DNA from: Thiorhodospira sibirica ATCC 700588
GTDB lineage: Bacteria > Pseudomonadota > Gammaproteobacteria > Ectothiorhodospirales > Ectothiorhodospiraceae
Assembly (NCBI RefSeq): GCF_000227725.2
Contig: NZ_MU255056.1
Location: 2,599,011-2,663,010, forward strand
Length of the DNA: 64,000 nt
Direction: 5' to 3'
The translations under genes and the position numbers were made by a program. Under the pieces are notes generated by a model. That model was not told where the DNA came from, did not search any database, and saw nothing but the letters and a program-made list of their open reading frames with translations. Shown one piece after another: positions 41,995 through 50,967 of this stretch (within the stretch, counting starts at the first letter, position 1; each line of letters begins with the position of its first letter).

Positions 41995-43018
41995 CCCGAC
42001 GCAGCGGTTGTGGCAGGATAACACCCGCAAAAGCCAGCGCCAGGCTCTGCAGCTCTTCCCAAGGTCTGCCGCCTTGCGCCTGGCCTTTTAGCAAACGATC
42101 AAGCCGTGCGCACTGGCCAAGCAAAGCCTCCCAGCGCCTATAGCCTGCGCGCTTGAGTGCCGCCTGCATCAAGGGGCGCTGGATATAACTGCGCACCCCT
42201 TGCAAAATCGCCTCCAATGGCTCGCCACGCGCCTGACGAAAGGCCATCTCCGCCAGTGTGCGGGTCTCACGAGTTACCAGCCACAGCACCAATAAGGGTT
42301 CTACGCCTTCATCCTGCAAGCCTTGCATAATCTTGACAATGCGGGCGCCATCCGCTGCCAGCATGGCATCGCTTAGGTCAAACAGGCTGTAACGCGCATG
42401 ATCGCCCACGGCACTGAGCATGGCCGCCTCATCGAGCGCGCCGCCGTGCGGATATAACAGGGCCAGTTTATGCACCTCCTGGGCGGCGGCCAACAGATTG
42501 CCTTCGCTGCGCTCCAGCAGCAATTGCACCGCCGCCGCCGAGGGTTGCAAATGATGTTTTTGCAGCCGCTGTTTTAACCAGGTCTCCATCTGCGCCGGTT
42601 TAAGCGGCATGCTTTGCACCCAGATGCCCTGTTTATCCAGCATCTCTACCCAGCGCGCTTGCCGGTCAAGTTTGCCGCACTGCACCAATAACACCACATC
42701 CTCAGGTCGCTGTTTGACATAAGCCTCCAGCATCTTGACCCCTTGGGTGCCGGGTTTACCTGTGGGCATTCTTAATTCCAGCAGCCGTTTGGCACAAAAC
42801 AGTGAACGATGCTCCACGGATAACCAAAAGCCTGACCAGTCAAAACCGCTCTCAACCTCAAACACCTCGCGCTCATGATAGCCCTGCCCCTTAGCCACCG
42901 CCCGAATTAGATCCAGCGATTCCATCAACTGCAACGGCTCCTCGCCGCTTAACACATAAATCGGTGCAAGACCATGCTGGTGTAAATGCGCGCCCAGTTG
43001 CGCCGGTTTAAGTTGCAT
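41987..43018 (-). CDS. holA: DNA polymerase III delta subunit
   Basis: 343 residues from the ATG at 43016-43018. The clamp-loader subunit that opens the beta clamp. MQLKPAQLGAHL, APIYVLSGEEPLQLMESLDLIR, DVVLLVQCGKLDRQARW and SEGNLLAAAQEVHKLALLYP are typical. The last 50 residues form the collar helices. A terminator for the upstream gene lies between them. lptE and leuS, frequent upstream partners, are absent. Confidence 0.94.
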   Translation of the reverse strand: MQLKPAQLGAHLHQHGLAPIYVLSGEEPLQLMESLDLIRAVAKGQGYHEREVFEVESGFDWSGFWLSVEHRSLFCAKRLLELRMPTGKPGTQGVKMLEAYVKQRPEDVVLLVQCGKLDRQARWVEMLDKQGIWVQSMPLKPAQMETWLKQRLQKHHLQPSAAAVQLLLERSEGNLLAAAQEVHKLALLYPHGGALDEAAMLSAVGDHARYSLFDLSDAMLAADGARIVKIMQGLQDEGVEPLLVLWLVTRETRTLAEMAFRQARGEPLEAILQGVRSYIQRPLMQAALKRAGYRRWEALLGQCARLDRLLKGQAQGGRPWEELQSLALAFAGVILPQPLRRVS

Positions 43019-43033
43019 CGCTCCCCCCAAAGC

Positions 43034-43058
43034 AAAAAGGGGAGCTGAAAAGCTCCCC
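43034..43058 (-). terminator. Intrinsic terminator upstream of holA
   Basis: On the minus strand: 8-bp stem GGGGAGCT / AGCTCCCC, loop TTTC, followed by TTTTT. It is 25 bp after the stop of the secreted-protein gene and 16 bp before the holA start, so holA needs its own promoter or read-through. Confidence 0.85.
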
Positions 43059-43083
43059 CCTGAATTACACAAACAACGGCGGC

Positions 43084-44178
43084 TTATTCGCCATACACCT
43101 GACTGGGAATCAGCAGCAGCGTTTTCCAGAACAGCTGCGCCTGCTGTGCAGTCAGCTTTTGCACGCCCATGTTATAGGTCACGGCACTTTTCACAGGCCG
43201 CTCCACCCCGCCGGTATAAGTATCCTTGAAATGGATGGTGCCGTTAATCGTGGAACGATTCGGCGTGCTCATGAAAAAGGCCTCTTCCCCTTGCGCATCG
43301 CCAAAGAAAGCCGCCTCATCCTGCGGACCGCCCTTATCCTCATTAAATACGACATTCAGCTCATAACGGCCTTCGGTATCACTGAGTTCCACCCACTTCA
43401 TGCCGCCAGACACCACATCCTGGGTACCGCCATAGCTATAGGTGAGCGTCGGGAACCAGTTATCCGTTTCGTAGGAATACACCAGCTGGCCATCGACCAC
43501 CGCCTCGGTATAATTGGCCGAAGGGCCAGCGGCCAGCGTCACCCGCTGAAACTTCACCGGATCCACATCGCCCAGCGTCACTGACACCTCACGCTCTCCC
43601 ACCATGCGGGTGATCGTGGCGCTCTGTTTGGCCGCCGTATCCAAAGCCTCGCGCAGCGTGCTGGTGGCTTTCACGGGACTGGATACCACCACCCCGGCAA
43701 AACTTGAGGTAAAGGCCTGAGCGCGGCCCATCGCCTGCACTTCTATCCGCAAATTGGCGCGGCCTAAATCAACCCGCCCTTCACGATCTTTGGGCGCGGT
43801 GCCGACCACCTTACCCACGACCGCACGCTGGCTGGTATCCGCCGGGTTAATCACCCCAATATTGACATCATATTGGCAGCTCCCCTCTTGCAGCAAACGC
43901 CCCAAATGGCGCGAAAATACGTAGGGCACGCACTGGATACTGCCCTTGTAAAAGGTATTACCGACGGTGGCATCCAGTTGATAAAAATCCGCCACGCCCG
44001 GCTTGGGGGCGTCATTTTCCTGATTTTGTGGTAACCGCGAATGCCAGTCGATCACCATCGTTCCGGTGACATAGCCATCCTGGGTCACTGACTCATTTGC
44101 CAAGGTCGCCTGACTGGCCAACACCAGCCCTGAACCGGCAAGCAACGCAATGGATAAGGTTTTCAATGGGGTCTGCAT
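43084..44178 (-). CDS. Secreted hypothetical protein, 364 residues
   Basis: From the ATG at 44176-44178 with GAGGAG 6 nt upstream. Signal peptide: TPLKTLSIALLAGSGLVLASQATLA, cleavage likely after residue 27. The mature part is acidic and rich in Thr, Val and Gly, with beta-like strands (DGYVTGTMVIDWHSRL; SATITRMVGEREVSVTLGD; STINGTIHFKDTYTGG). Two Cys (IQCVPYV and GSCQYDV) may form a disulfide. I do not recognise a family. It has its own terminator, so it is a single-gene unit and may be well expressed. Confidence 0.8.
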   Translation of the reverse strand: MQTPLKTLSIALLAGSGLVLASQATLANESVTQDGYVTGTMVIDWHSRLPQNQENDAPKPGVADFYQLDATVGNTFYKGSIQCVPYVFSRHLGRLLQEGSCQYDVNIGVINPADTSQRAVVGKVVGTAPKDREGRVDLGRANLRIEVQAMGRAQAFTSSFAGVVVSSPVKATSTLREALDTAAKQSATITRMVGEREVSVTLGDVDPVKFQRVTLAAGPSANYTEAVVDGQLVYSYETDNWFPTLTYSYGGTQDVVSGGMKWVELSDTEGRYELNVVFNEDKGGPQDEAAFFGDAQGEEAFFMSTPNRSTINGTIHFKDTYTGGVERPVKSAVTYNMGVQKLTAQQAQLFWKTLLLIPSQVYGE

Positions 44179-44253
44179 ATATCGCTCCTCGTTGTGAAAG
44201 GCCCGGCAGGCGCAAGCCGCCGGGCGTCTTTGTGCAATCCACACACTACTACA

Positions 44254-44625
44254 TCAAACCGGCGATCCCAGCCCAAAGTTACGCAAGGCGGTACGGAAAG
44301 AATTAAAGGGACTGAGAACGGCATCAATCAAAATCACCGCACAACCAAACCAATGGAAAAAGGTCGGTGTCTCCTTCAGCGCAAAAATCATATACGACAT
44401 CAGCACCGTTGCCACCACCAGGGCAAACACCGCGCTGAGAATATCTATCAGAAAGGCAAACTCGTTCACATCTCCAGACTTAAAGAACTCAAAAAATAAC
44501 ACCACCAGACACAAAACCAGGAAAATGTAACCAGCCACACCCGACATATCGATGTTGATGAAATGCACCACCACCATATACAAGATAATCGTCAGGGTCC
44601 AAGGAATCTTGCTAAAGGTTGACAT
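44254..44625 (-). CDS. Four-helix membrane protein of unknown function
   Basis: 123 residues from the ATG at 44623-44625; an ATG at 44664 would add 13 residues. Hydrophobic segments at about 8-28, 30-47, 57-80 and 84-105, with the conserved-looking end VILIDAVLSPFNSFRTALRNFGLG. No family recognised. 75 bp upstream of the secreted-protein gene on the same strand. Confidence 0.7.
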   Translation of the reverse strand: MSTFSKIPWTLTIILYMVVVHFINIDMSGVAGYIFLVLCLVVLFFEFFKSGDVNEFAFLIDILSAVFALVVATVLMSYMIFALKETPTFFHWFGCAVILIDAVLSPFNSFRTALRNFGLGSPV

Positions 44626-44754
44626 CGTGCGCCCCGCAGGTCGAAGAGGGAGATTGACAGCCATAAAGGGAACCCCCGTTATGCAATAGAGTGAAATGAC
44701 CCTCGCAGTATAGGCCACACCCACGCCACTTGTTAAGCCATTCGACAAGGCTTT

Positions 44755-44778
44755 GCCTGTGCTTCATGAAGCACAGGC
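44755..44778. repeat. 24-bp perfect palindrome
   Basis: Both arms read GCCTGTGCTTCA; no spacer. It lies alone in the 255-bp gap between the membrane-protein gene and fapA. It could be a cruciform, a terminator for fapA (minus strand, no U-run) or a dimer-binding site. Confidence 0.6.
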
Positions 44779-44880
44779 CAGCAGACCGGCAACGAGGCCG
44801 CGGTGTTTGTCGTGCTATTGGCATAACCACATCTTCGAGATGTCCAGGCCGAGGCTCGGCGTTCCCATGGCGACACCCTT

Positions 44881-46557
44881 TTATTCGCTGGCTCCGATGC
44901 ACAAGATTTTTTCGCCCCGGCGGCAGACTTTCACCGGACCATAAAGGGCATCCTGAGAGCGCAGGGTTTGGCCGTCCAGATGGAAAATGCAGTCAGAGTA
45001 AATCTCTTTGCGGGCAAGCACTTCCAGTACCTGGTGATTTTTGAATTCTTCATGCAAGGCATTGATTTCTTCATCCGTTTGGCTAATGCGCCGCCCCAGC
45101 TCCTCGGCTTGCAGCTTGAGGGTCTGCAAGATGTTGTATTTATTTTGCGGCAAATGCGGGGTATCAATGAACGGGGCGATCTTTTTATCAATGCTTTCCT
45201 TCATGTTGATGTAGCCTTGACGTTGGCTTTCCAGCTCTTCGAGCAGCTCCTCAAGCTGGTAGTCTTCACCGCTGGTGATGGTGGTGACGATATTGGCCTC
45301 GGTGCCGATGTAATCGGACTCAACCCCTTGCAAGGCGAGGATATGCCCGCCGACGATGCGGCCGTTATTGACAATCACCTTGCCGCGTGAGCGTACATTG
45401 GATTGATCAATGCCGCGTTCAACAATCACATCCCCCCCGGCCTCAATCTCGGCGTTTTGAATGAATTTGGCGTGGATGGTGCCGGCGGCGCGGATGTAGC
45501 CTTCCATGCCAATGATGCCGCCTTTGACGATAATATTGCCGCCACAGATCACCACGGCATTTTCAATATAGCCATCGATTTCGATATCTCCATCGGTCTC
45601 AACACGCGATTCAGCTTCGACATTTTGACGCACCACCAAGGCACCGGGATGGCTGATATTGCCGGTTTCCAGGCCAACGCTGCCGGGGATCATGTAGACA
45701 TTATCCACCGCCAGAATCTGGTTGACAAAACGCAAACGCCCCTTGATGGCGGAGTAATATTCCCCTTTGACGGTATCCACCTTGACGTTTTTGGCCACCC
45801 GCAACTTGACATGTTGTGGTACCCGCGCCGGCAGAATACGGCCAAACACATCCACGCCGGCTTTGCCGGGCTGGGGTGGATGCAAGATGGCGAGCAACTG
45901 GTCATCACGCACCGACAGATTATTCCCGCGCTCGCGATAATCCACGCTCCCCTGATCCGGGTCAACGCTCATTTCATGGCTAAAAAAATCCTTGGCCCAT
46001 TCCAGGCGGGCATCTTGCGGCTCAACCGGCGGGGTGCCGGTGAGCAGCACCTGCTCGTGCAGGCGCACCATCCGTGGTTTGTCTGCATAGGCAGATGGAT
46101 TATTGTTCCGGGCTTGTTGTTCAAGTTCCAGCGCGGCGCCAATCATCAGATCGATATTCACCAGCGCCTCTTCCATGATGTTGTGCTTGCGACAGCCCAT
46201 TTTTTTCAGGCTCTGCACCATATATTCCTTGAATTCATCGACCAGCTCCGCCTCAAATTCTGCATTCAGGGAAAGCGTGCATTTATCCGAGGACAGCATC
46301 ATCTGTACGCTGCTGGTGTTCAGGCTGGGCTTGGGTGGTGCCTCAACGGCAGGCGCTGCCGCCTCTGCCGCTGTCTCGGCATCTGGAGGGTCTTGAGGGG
46401 GTGGCGCAGGGGCGGCCTCCTCGCCGCTGGGCGAAGTGACTTCGCTAACGGCAACGATTTGTGCAGACTCAGTGACTGATGTGGTGTCGTCCGATGAACT
46501 GTCCGTGGAATCCGTTTGCGGTGTTGCTGGGTTGTTTTCTGGGACTGAATTCATCAT
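44881..46557 (-). CDS. FapA (DUF342) family protein
   Basis: 558 residues. The N-terminal 75 residues are disordered and rich in Ser, Thr, Ala, Glu and Pro. A region at about 80-210 precedes the DUF342/FapA core of right-handed beta-helix turns (about 250-400): ISHPGALVVRQNVEAESRVETDGDIEIDG-type turns, each with repeating I/V-G spacing. A long coiled coil follows (about 420-500). Family proteins are linked to flagellar assembly, polar localisation and cell-surface matters; no flagellar genes are nearby, so the role here is open. Confidence 0.87.
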   Translation of the reverse strand: MMNSVPENNPATPQTDSTDSSSDDTTSVTESAQIVAVSEVTSPSGEEAAPAPPPQDPPDAETAAEAAAPAVEAPPKPSLNTSSVQMMLSSDKCTLSLNAEFEAELVDEFKEYMVQSLKKMGCRKHNIMEEALVNIDLMIGAALELEQQARNNNPSAYADKPRMVRLHEQVLLTGTPPVEPQDARLEWAKDFFSHEMSVDPDQGSVDYRERGNNLSVRDDQLLAILHPPQPGKAGVDVFGRILPARVPQHVKLRVAKNVKVDTVKGEYYSAIKGRLRFVNQILAVDNVYMIPGSVGLETGNISHPGALVVRQNVEAESRVETDGDIEIDGYIENAVVICGGNIIVKGGIIGMEGYIRAAGTIHAKFIQNAEIEAGGDVIVERGIDQSNVRSRGKVIVNNGRIVGGHILALQGVESDYIGTEANIVTTITSGEDYQLEELLEELESQRQGYINMKESIDKKIAPFIDTPHLPQNKYNILQTLKLQAEELGRRISQTDEEINALHEEFKNHQVLEVLARKEIYSDCIFHLDGQTLRSQDALYGPVKVCRRGEKILCIGASE

Positions 46558-46693
46558 CGTAGTATTGAGGAAGCAGCGGTTTGGCCGCGCCTGGGATTAC
46601 CCACCCCCCTCCTTCATATCGTTAAATAAGGTTAATAGCAACACGTTGGCAGTGCCTGCCAACCGATTTATGCAACCGCAGAGAAAAAAATGG

Positions 46694-49399
46694 TCAGCTT
46701 CTCATCCGCGCCCGCTGTAGAAAGCCGATAAGCAGCAGCAATAATAATGCCGGGACATACATCCATTGCGCTGCCGGTCGCTCGGTGCGCACCAGCACCG
46801 CACTGACGCGAGATCCCGGCTCCAGACCCAGACGCTCCGCCTGAGAGGAAAAATCCACTTGGGTGATGCTGACCTGACCGGCAAAACTCATCACCCCAAG
46901 CCCGGCATCTCTAAGCCGCTCCTGGGCGCTACCCTCAGACCCTAAAGCCAGCATCACCTGGCGCGTTTGCACGCGGCCATCCAGACTCAATCCCTCAACC
47001 TCAAGGCGCAGATGCGCAGCGGGTTTAAGGTCGTCGATGGTGGCAAACAGTGCTTCGGCGGGTGCCGCTCGAAACTCCGGCTGTAAGCGATCCAGCCACA
47101 GACCGGGCATGAATAAGGTCAGCGCAATTAAAAGCAGCGCCAATGATTCCCACCAGCGGCTGCGGGTCAGCCAGTAGCCCTGGGTGGCAGCGGCAAATAT
47201 CAGCATCCCCACCAGTCCGCCAAATACGGTGAGCAGTAATTGCCATACGCTGTGTACCCCAATCAGCAGCAGCTGCGGATTGAAGACAAAGAAAAACGGC
47301 AAGGCCACGGTGCGCAGACTGTACCAGAAAGCCTGGATGCCGGTTTTGATGGGATCAGCCCGCGACACCGCCGCCGCCGCGAAGGAAGCCAGGCCCACCG
47401 GCGGCGTGACATCCGCCATGATGCCAAAATAAAACACAAATAAATGCGCGGCAATTAACGGCATCAGCAAGCCGTTAACCGCCGCCAGCTCGACAATCAC
47501 CGGCGCCATTAAGGTGGCGACAATAATGTAATTGGCGGTGGTGGGTAGCCCCAGACCCAAGATCAGACAAATGAACGCTGTCAGAAACAGCATCAGGAGC
47601 AGATTGCCCCCGGAGACAAACTCGACAAAATCAGTCATCGCCAGGCCAATGCCGGTCATCGCCACGGTGCCCACGATGATCCCGGCGGCGGCAGTGGCTA
47701 CGCCGATACCGATCATATTGCGTGCGCCCTGCACCAAACCCTCCAGCATTTCACGCACCCCGCGCCGGATTGCTGCGGGTACGCCGCGCTGCCGGGTAAA
47801 CAAAACGCTGAGCGGACGCTGGGTCAGCAGAATGAAGATCATGAACAGCACGGCCCAGAAGGCTGACAGGCCCGGCGAAAGGCGCTCAACCACCAATGAC
47901 CAGATCAGCACCACCACCGGCAACAGGAAATGCAAGCCGCCCAGAATCGTTGGCCCAGCCGCCGGCAAGATCAGAGTATCCCCATCTTCCATCGAGGTCG
48001 GCGGGATCTTACAGGCTATCCACAAAAGCCCCAGATAAGCCAGCAGCATCAAGGCCAGAATGAGATAAATCGCGGCTTCCCCGGCGACGGTTTTAATCCA
48101 CCCCAGCCCGTAATACACCAGCGCCGCCAGAATAATCAGCCCGCTCAGGCTTAAACCAAACCCTACTAAACGCCCCTGCCAGGTACTCCCCACGGCCCTC
48201 GGCAGACCTTGCATGTTGGCTTTAAGGGCCTCCAGATGGACGATATATAAGAGTGCGGCATAGGAAATCACCGCAGGCAAGAAGGCATGCTTGATCACCT
48301 CGGCATAGGAGATGCCCACATATTCGACCATCAAAAAGGCGGCTGCCCCCATCACCGGCGGCATCAATTGCCCATTCACCGAGCTGCTGACCTCAATCGC
48401 CCCGGCTTTATGCGCTGGAAAGCCCACCCGCTTCATCAAGGGTACGGTAAAGGTGCCGGTGGTCACGGTGTTGGCAATGGATGAACCCGAGATCAGGCCG
48501 GTCATCCCGGAGGCCACCACCGCCGCCTTGGCTGGCCCACCGCGCAAATGTCCCAGCAGGGCAAAGGCCACGCGAATGAAATAGCCTCCGGCGCCGGCCT
48601 TGTCCAGCAATGCGCCAAACAACACAAACAAAAATACAAAGCTGGTGGAGACCCCCAGGGCAATCCCGAATACCCCCTCGTTGGACAGCCATTGCTGACT
48701 CATCGCCCGTCCCAGCGAGGCGCCGCGATGGGCAATCATATCCGGCATCCACGGCCCGGCAAAGGTATACACCAAAAACACCAGGGCAATGATCATCAAG
48801 GCCGGTCCCAGCACTCGCCGGGTGGCCTCCAGCAACAGCGCAATCCCGCACACCGCCACGAGCAGATCGCTCAAGGTCGGCGACCCTGGGCGTAGTGCCA
48901 GCTCGCGGTGATACAGATACAGATAGGCCGCACAAAAAGCCCCGGCAAAGGCCAGCAGCCAGTCATTGAGCGGTACCCGGCGCGGATCTTCCGGGCGCAA
49001 GGCGGCATAGGCCAGCAGGCCATTGAGCAGCGCCAACATCAGCAAAACCAGCGGGCGGCCGGAATCCTGGGTATATTGATACAGCGCCAGCAGCACAAAG
49101 CCCAAGGCAGCCAGCACATACACCGGCCCGATGAAGCTCGCCCCGTTGCCCAACGCCGGACGGGCGGGAAACATCAAAAAGGCGAGGAAAATGGCAAAGG
49201 CCAGATGAATCGAACGTGCCTGGGTCTCGCTGACCATGAACACATCGAACCAATACGGCAAAGGCGAGGCAATCCACAGCTGAAACAAAGACCAGGCCAG
49301 CGCGGTGAGATAAATCAGCCGCCGCGTCAACACCCCTGGCTCGCGCCCACCTGAGTCTATTTTGTCAAGCGCCAGGGCGCCAGGAGCTAGCTTAGTCAT
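46694..49399 (-). CDS. TRAP transporter fused permease (4TM/12TM) with C-terminal DUF3394
   Basis: About 901 residues. The small DctQ-like part (about 20-220) is fused to the large DctM-like part (about 230-730): SGSSIANTVTTGTFTVPLMKR, SSSVNGQLMPPVMGAAAFLM, LGLGLPTTANYIIVATLMAPV and the final DVTPPVGLASFAAAAVSRADP motif. The C-terminal 170 residues (EVEGLSLDGRVQTRQVMLALG; GVMSFAGQVSITQVDFSSQAERLGLEPGSRV) are the DUF3394/PDZ-like extension. The solute-binding partner is not adjacent. Fused permeases usually work with TAXI-type receptors. ATG at 49399 preferred over a GTG 7 codons upstream. Confidence 0.93.
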   Translation of the reverse strand: MTKLAPGALALDKIDSGGREPGVLTRRLIYLTALAWSLFQLWIASPLPYWFDVFMVSETQARSIHLAFAIFLAFLMFPARPALGNGASFIGPVYVLAALGFVLLALYQYTQDSGRPLVLLMLALLNGLLAYAALRPEDPRRVPLNDWLLAFAGAFCAAYLYLYHRELALRPGSPTLSDLLVAVCGIALLLEATRRVLGPALMIIALVFLVYTFAGPWMPDMIAHRGASLGRAMSQQWLSNEGVFGIALGVSTSFVFLFVLFGALLDKAGAGGYFIRVAFALLGHLRGGPAKAAVVASGMTGLISGSSIANTVTTGTFTVPLMKRVGFPAHKAGAIEVSSSVNGQLMPPVMGAAAFLMVEYVGISYAEVIKHAFLPAVISYAALLYIVHLEALKANMQGLPRAVGSTWQGRLVGFGLSLSGLIILAALVYYGLGWIKTVAGEAAIYLILALMLLAYLGLLWIACKIPPTSMEDGDTLILPAAGPTILGGLHFLLPVVVLIWSLVVERLSPGLSAFWAVLFMIFILLTQRPLSVLFTRQRGVPAAIRRGVREMLEGLVQGARNMIGIGVATAAAGIIVGTVAMTGIGLAMTDFVEFVSGGNLLLMLFLTAFICLILGLGLPTTANYIIVATLMAPVIVELAAVNGLLMPLIAAHLFVFYFGIMADVTPPVGLASFAAAAVSRADPIKTGIQAFWYSLRTVALPFFFVFNPQLLLIGVHSVWQLLLTVFGGLVGMLIFAAATQGYWLTRSRWWESLALLLIALTLFMPGLWLDRLQPEFRAAPAEALFATIDDLKPAAHLRLEVEGLSLDGRVQTRQVMLALGSEGSAQERLRDAGLGVMSFAGQVSITQVDFSSQAERLGLEPGSRVSAVLVRTERPAAQWMYVPALLLLLLIGFLQRARMRS

Positions 49400-49443
49400 C
49401 GGAGTCTTTTTCGTCCTCACACAGGCCGTGGCATCATCGGCAC

Positions 49444-50952
49444 TTAGCTGAATTTAAGGCGGATATCAAAGGGCTTAATCCGTTCAGCCTCCAGCTCCAG
49501 ATCCGCACAGGTCAGGGGATGCTGATCCAGCCAATGCGGGGCGAAGCGCAGCTTAAGCCAGGCGTCACTGGCTTTGATGGTCGCCAGCTCAATGGGGTTT
49601 TCACTGCGATTGCGATGCAACAACACCGCCAGCCGCAATAAAATGGCCAGCCGCAGCACCATCAGGCGTTGTGCCGCGTCCAGTGCGTGCGCCTGCTTGA
49701 GCGACAATTTGCGTCGATGCAGCCGCACCAACAGCGCAAGGATCCGCTGGTCCTCGCGTGAAAAACCGGCCAGATCAGCGTTTTCCATGATATAGGCCCC
49801 ATGCTTATGGTAGTCGCTATGGGAAATGGATAAACCCAACTCATGCAGGCGGGCCGCCCACACCAGAAAATCAGCGGCGGTTTCATCCAGCGCCCACACC
49901 TGATTGACCGCATTAAACAGGCTGATGGCGGTGGCTTCCACCCGGCCTGCATGCTGGGTGTCGATTTGAAAGCGCCGCATCAGGGAATCAACGGTACGGG
50001 TACGCACATCCTCATCACGAATCCGCCCCAGCAGATCGTAGATCAGACCCTCGCGCAAGGCCCCATCCGAGACCTGCATGCGTTCAATACTCAGTGCCTC
50101 AAACAAGGCCAGCATCACCACCACGCCGCCCGGAAAGACCGGCTTGCGCTCCTCGCTCAGCCCCTGCAGATGCACGCGCTGCATGTGGCCTGCCTTGATC
50201 AGATGCGCACGCAACTGCAACAGGCCGGTCAAGGTAATGCCATCATTCGACCAGCCCTGTTCGCGCAGCACCCGCTCAATGGCCAGCGCCGTACCCGAGG
50301 CCCCAAAGCCCGCCTGCCAGCCCACCCGCCGATACAGCTGCTCAATCGGCTGAATCTCCAGACGGGCGGCAATATCCGCCGCCCGCCAGGCCATCTCGCC
50401 AAGCTCGCCCTTGGGGAAATACAGCCGGGTCATATTGACACAGCCCATGTGCAGGCTTTCGGTGTGCAGCGGATTGAAGCGTTCACCGATGATCACCTCG
50501 GTGCTGCCGCCGCCAATATCAATCACCAGACGATGCCCTTCGTGCTGGGCCACGCAATGCGACACCCCAAGATAAATCAGGCGCGCCTCTTCACGCCCGC
50601 CGATGACCTCAATGGGATGCCCCAGACAGCGCTGTGCCTGCGCCAGAAATTGTGCGGCATTGCGCGCCTTGCGCAAGGTATTGGTGCCCACGGCGCGCAC
50701 CGTGCCCTGCGGTAAATCCTTGACCCGCTGGCCAAATCGACCCAGGGTATTTAAAGCCCGCTCGGTTGCCACAGCGGTAATCTGATTGCGCTCATCCAGA
50801 CCCCCCGCCAGACGCACCGTTTCGCGCAGCCGATCCAGCACATGCACATTGCCATCGGTAATGCGCGCCACAATCATGTGAAAACTGTTGGATCCCAAAT
50901 CAACCGCTGCAACCAATTCGGGGAGGGTACGGCGTCGAAACATGGGCGGCAT
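49444..50952 (-). CDS. ppx: Exopolyphosphatase (Ppx/GppA family)
   Basis: 502 residues from the ATG at 50950-50952 (GAGGTG upstream). It removes terminal phosphate from long-chain polyphosphate. AAVDLGSNSFHMIVARI and VIDIGGGSTEVIIGE are the two ASKHA nucleotide-fold motifs; GTNTLRKARNAAQFL and GFGASGTALAIERVL lie between. The C-terminal HD-like helical domain has HELGLSISHSDYHKHGAYIMENADLAGFSREDQ. 15 bp after the flavoprotein gene. Confidence 0.94.
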   Translation of the reverse strand: MPPMFRRRTLPELVAAVDLGSNSFHMIVARITDGNVHVLDRLRETVRLAGGLDERNQITAVATERALNTLGRFGQRVKDLPQGTVRAVGTNTLRKARNAAQFLAQAQRCLGHPIEVIGGREEARLIYLGVSHCVAQHEGHRLVIDIGGGSTEVIIGERFNPLHTESLHMGCVNMTRLYFPKGELGEMAWRAADIAARLEIQPIEQLYRRVGWQAGFGASGTALAIERVLREQGWSNDGITLTGLLQLRAHLIKAGHMQRVHLQGLSEERKPVFPGGVVVMLALFEALSIERMQVSDGALREGLIYDLLGRIRDEDVRTRTVDSLMRRFQIDTQHAGRVEATAISLFNAVNQVWALDETAADFLVWAARLHELGLSISHSDYHKHGAYIMENADLAGFSREDQRILALLVRLHRRKLSLKQAHALDAAQRLMVLRLAILLRLAVLLHRNRSENPIELATIKASDAWLKLRFAPHWLDQHPLTCADLELEAERIKPFDIRLKFS

Positions 50953-50967
50953 AGGCAAGACACCTCA

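Noticed and set aside
45403-46479. 358-codon plus-strand frame antisense to FapA
   Set aside because: No recognisable domain; complete overlap with a well-supported gene.
49843-50715. 290-codon plus-strand frame antisense to ppx
   Set aside because: Shadow of a GC-rich gene; the Ppx motifs are on the minus strand.
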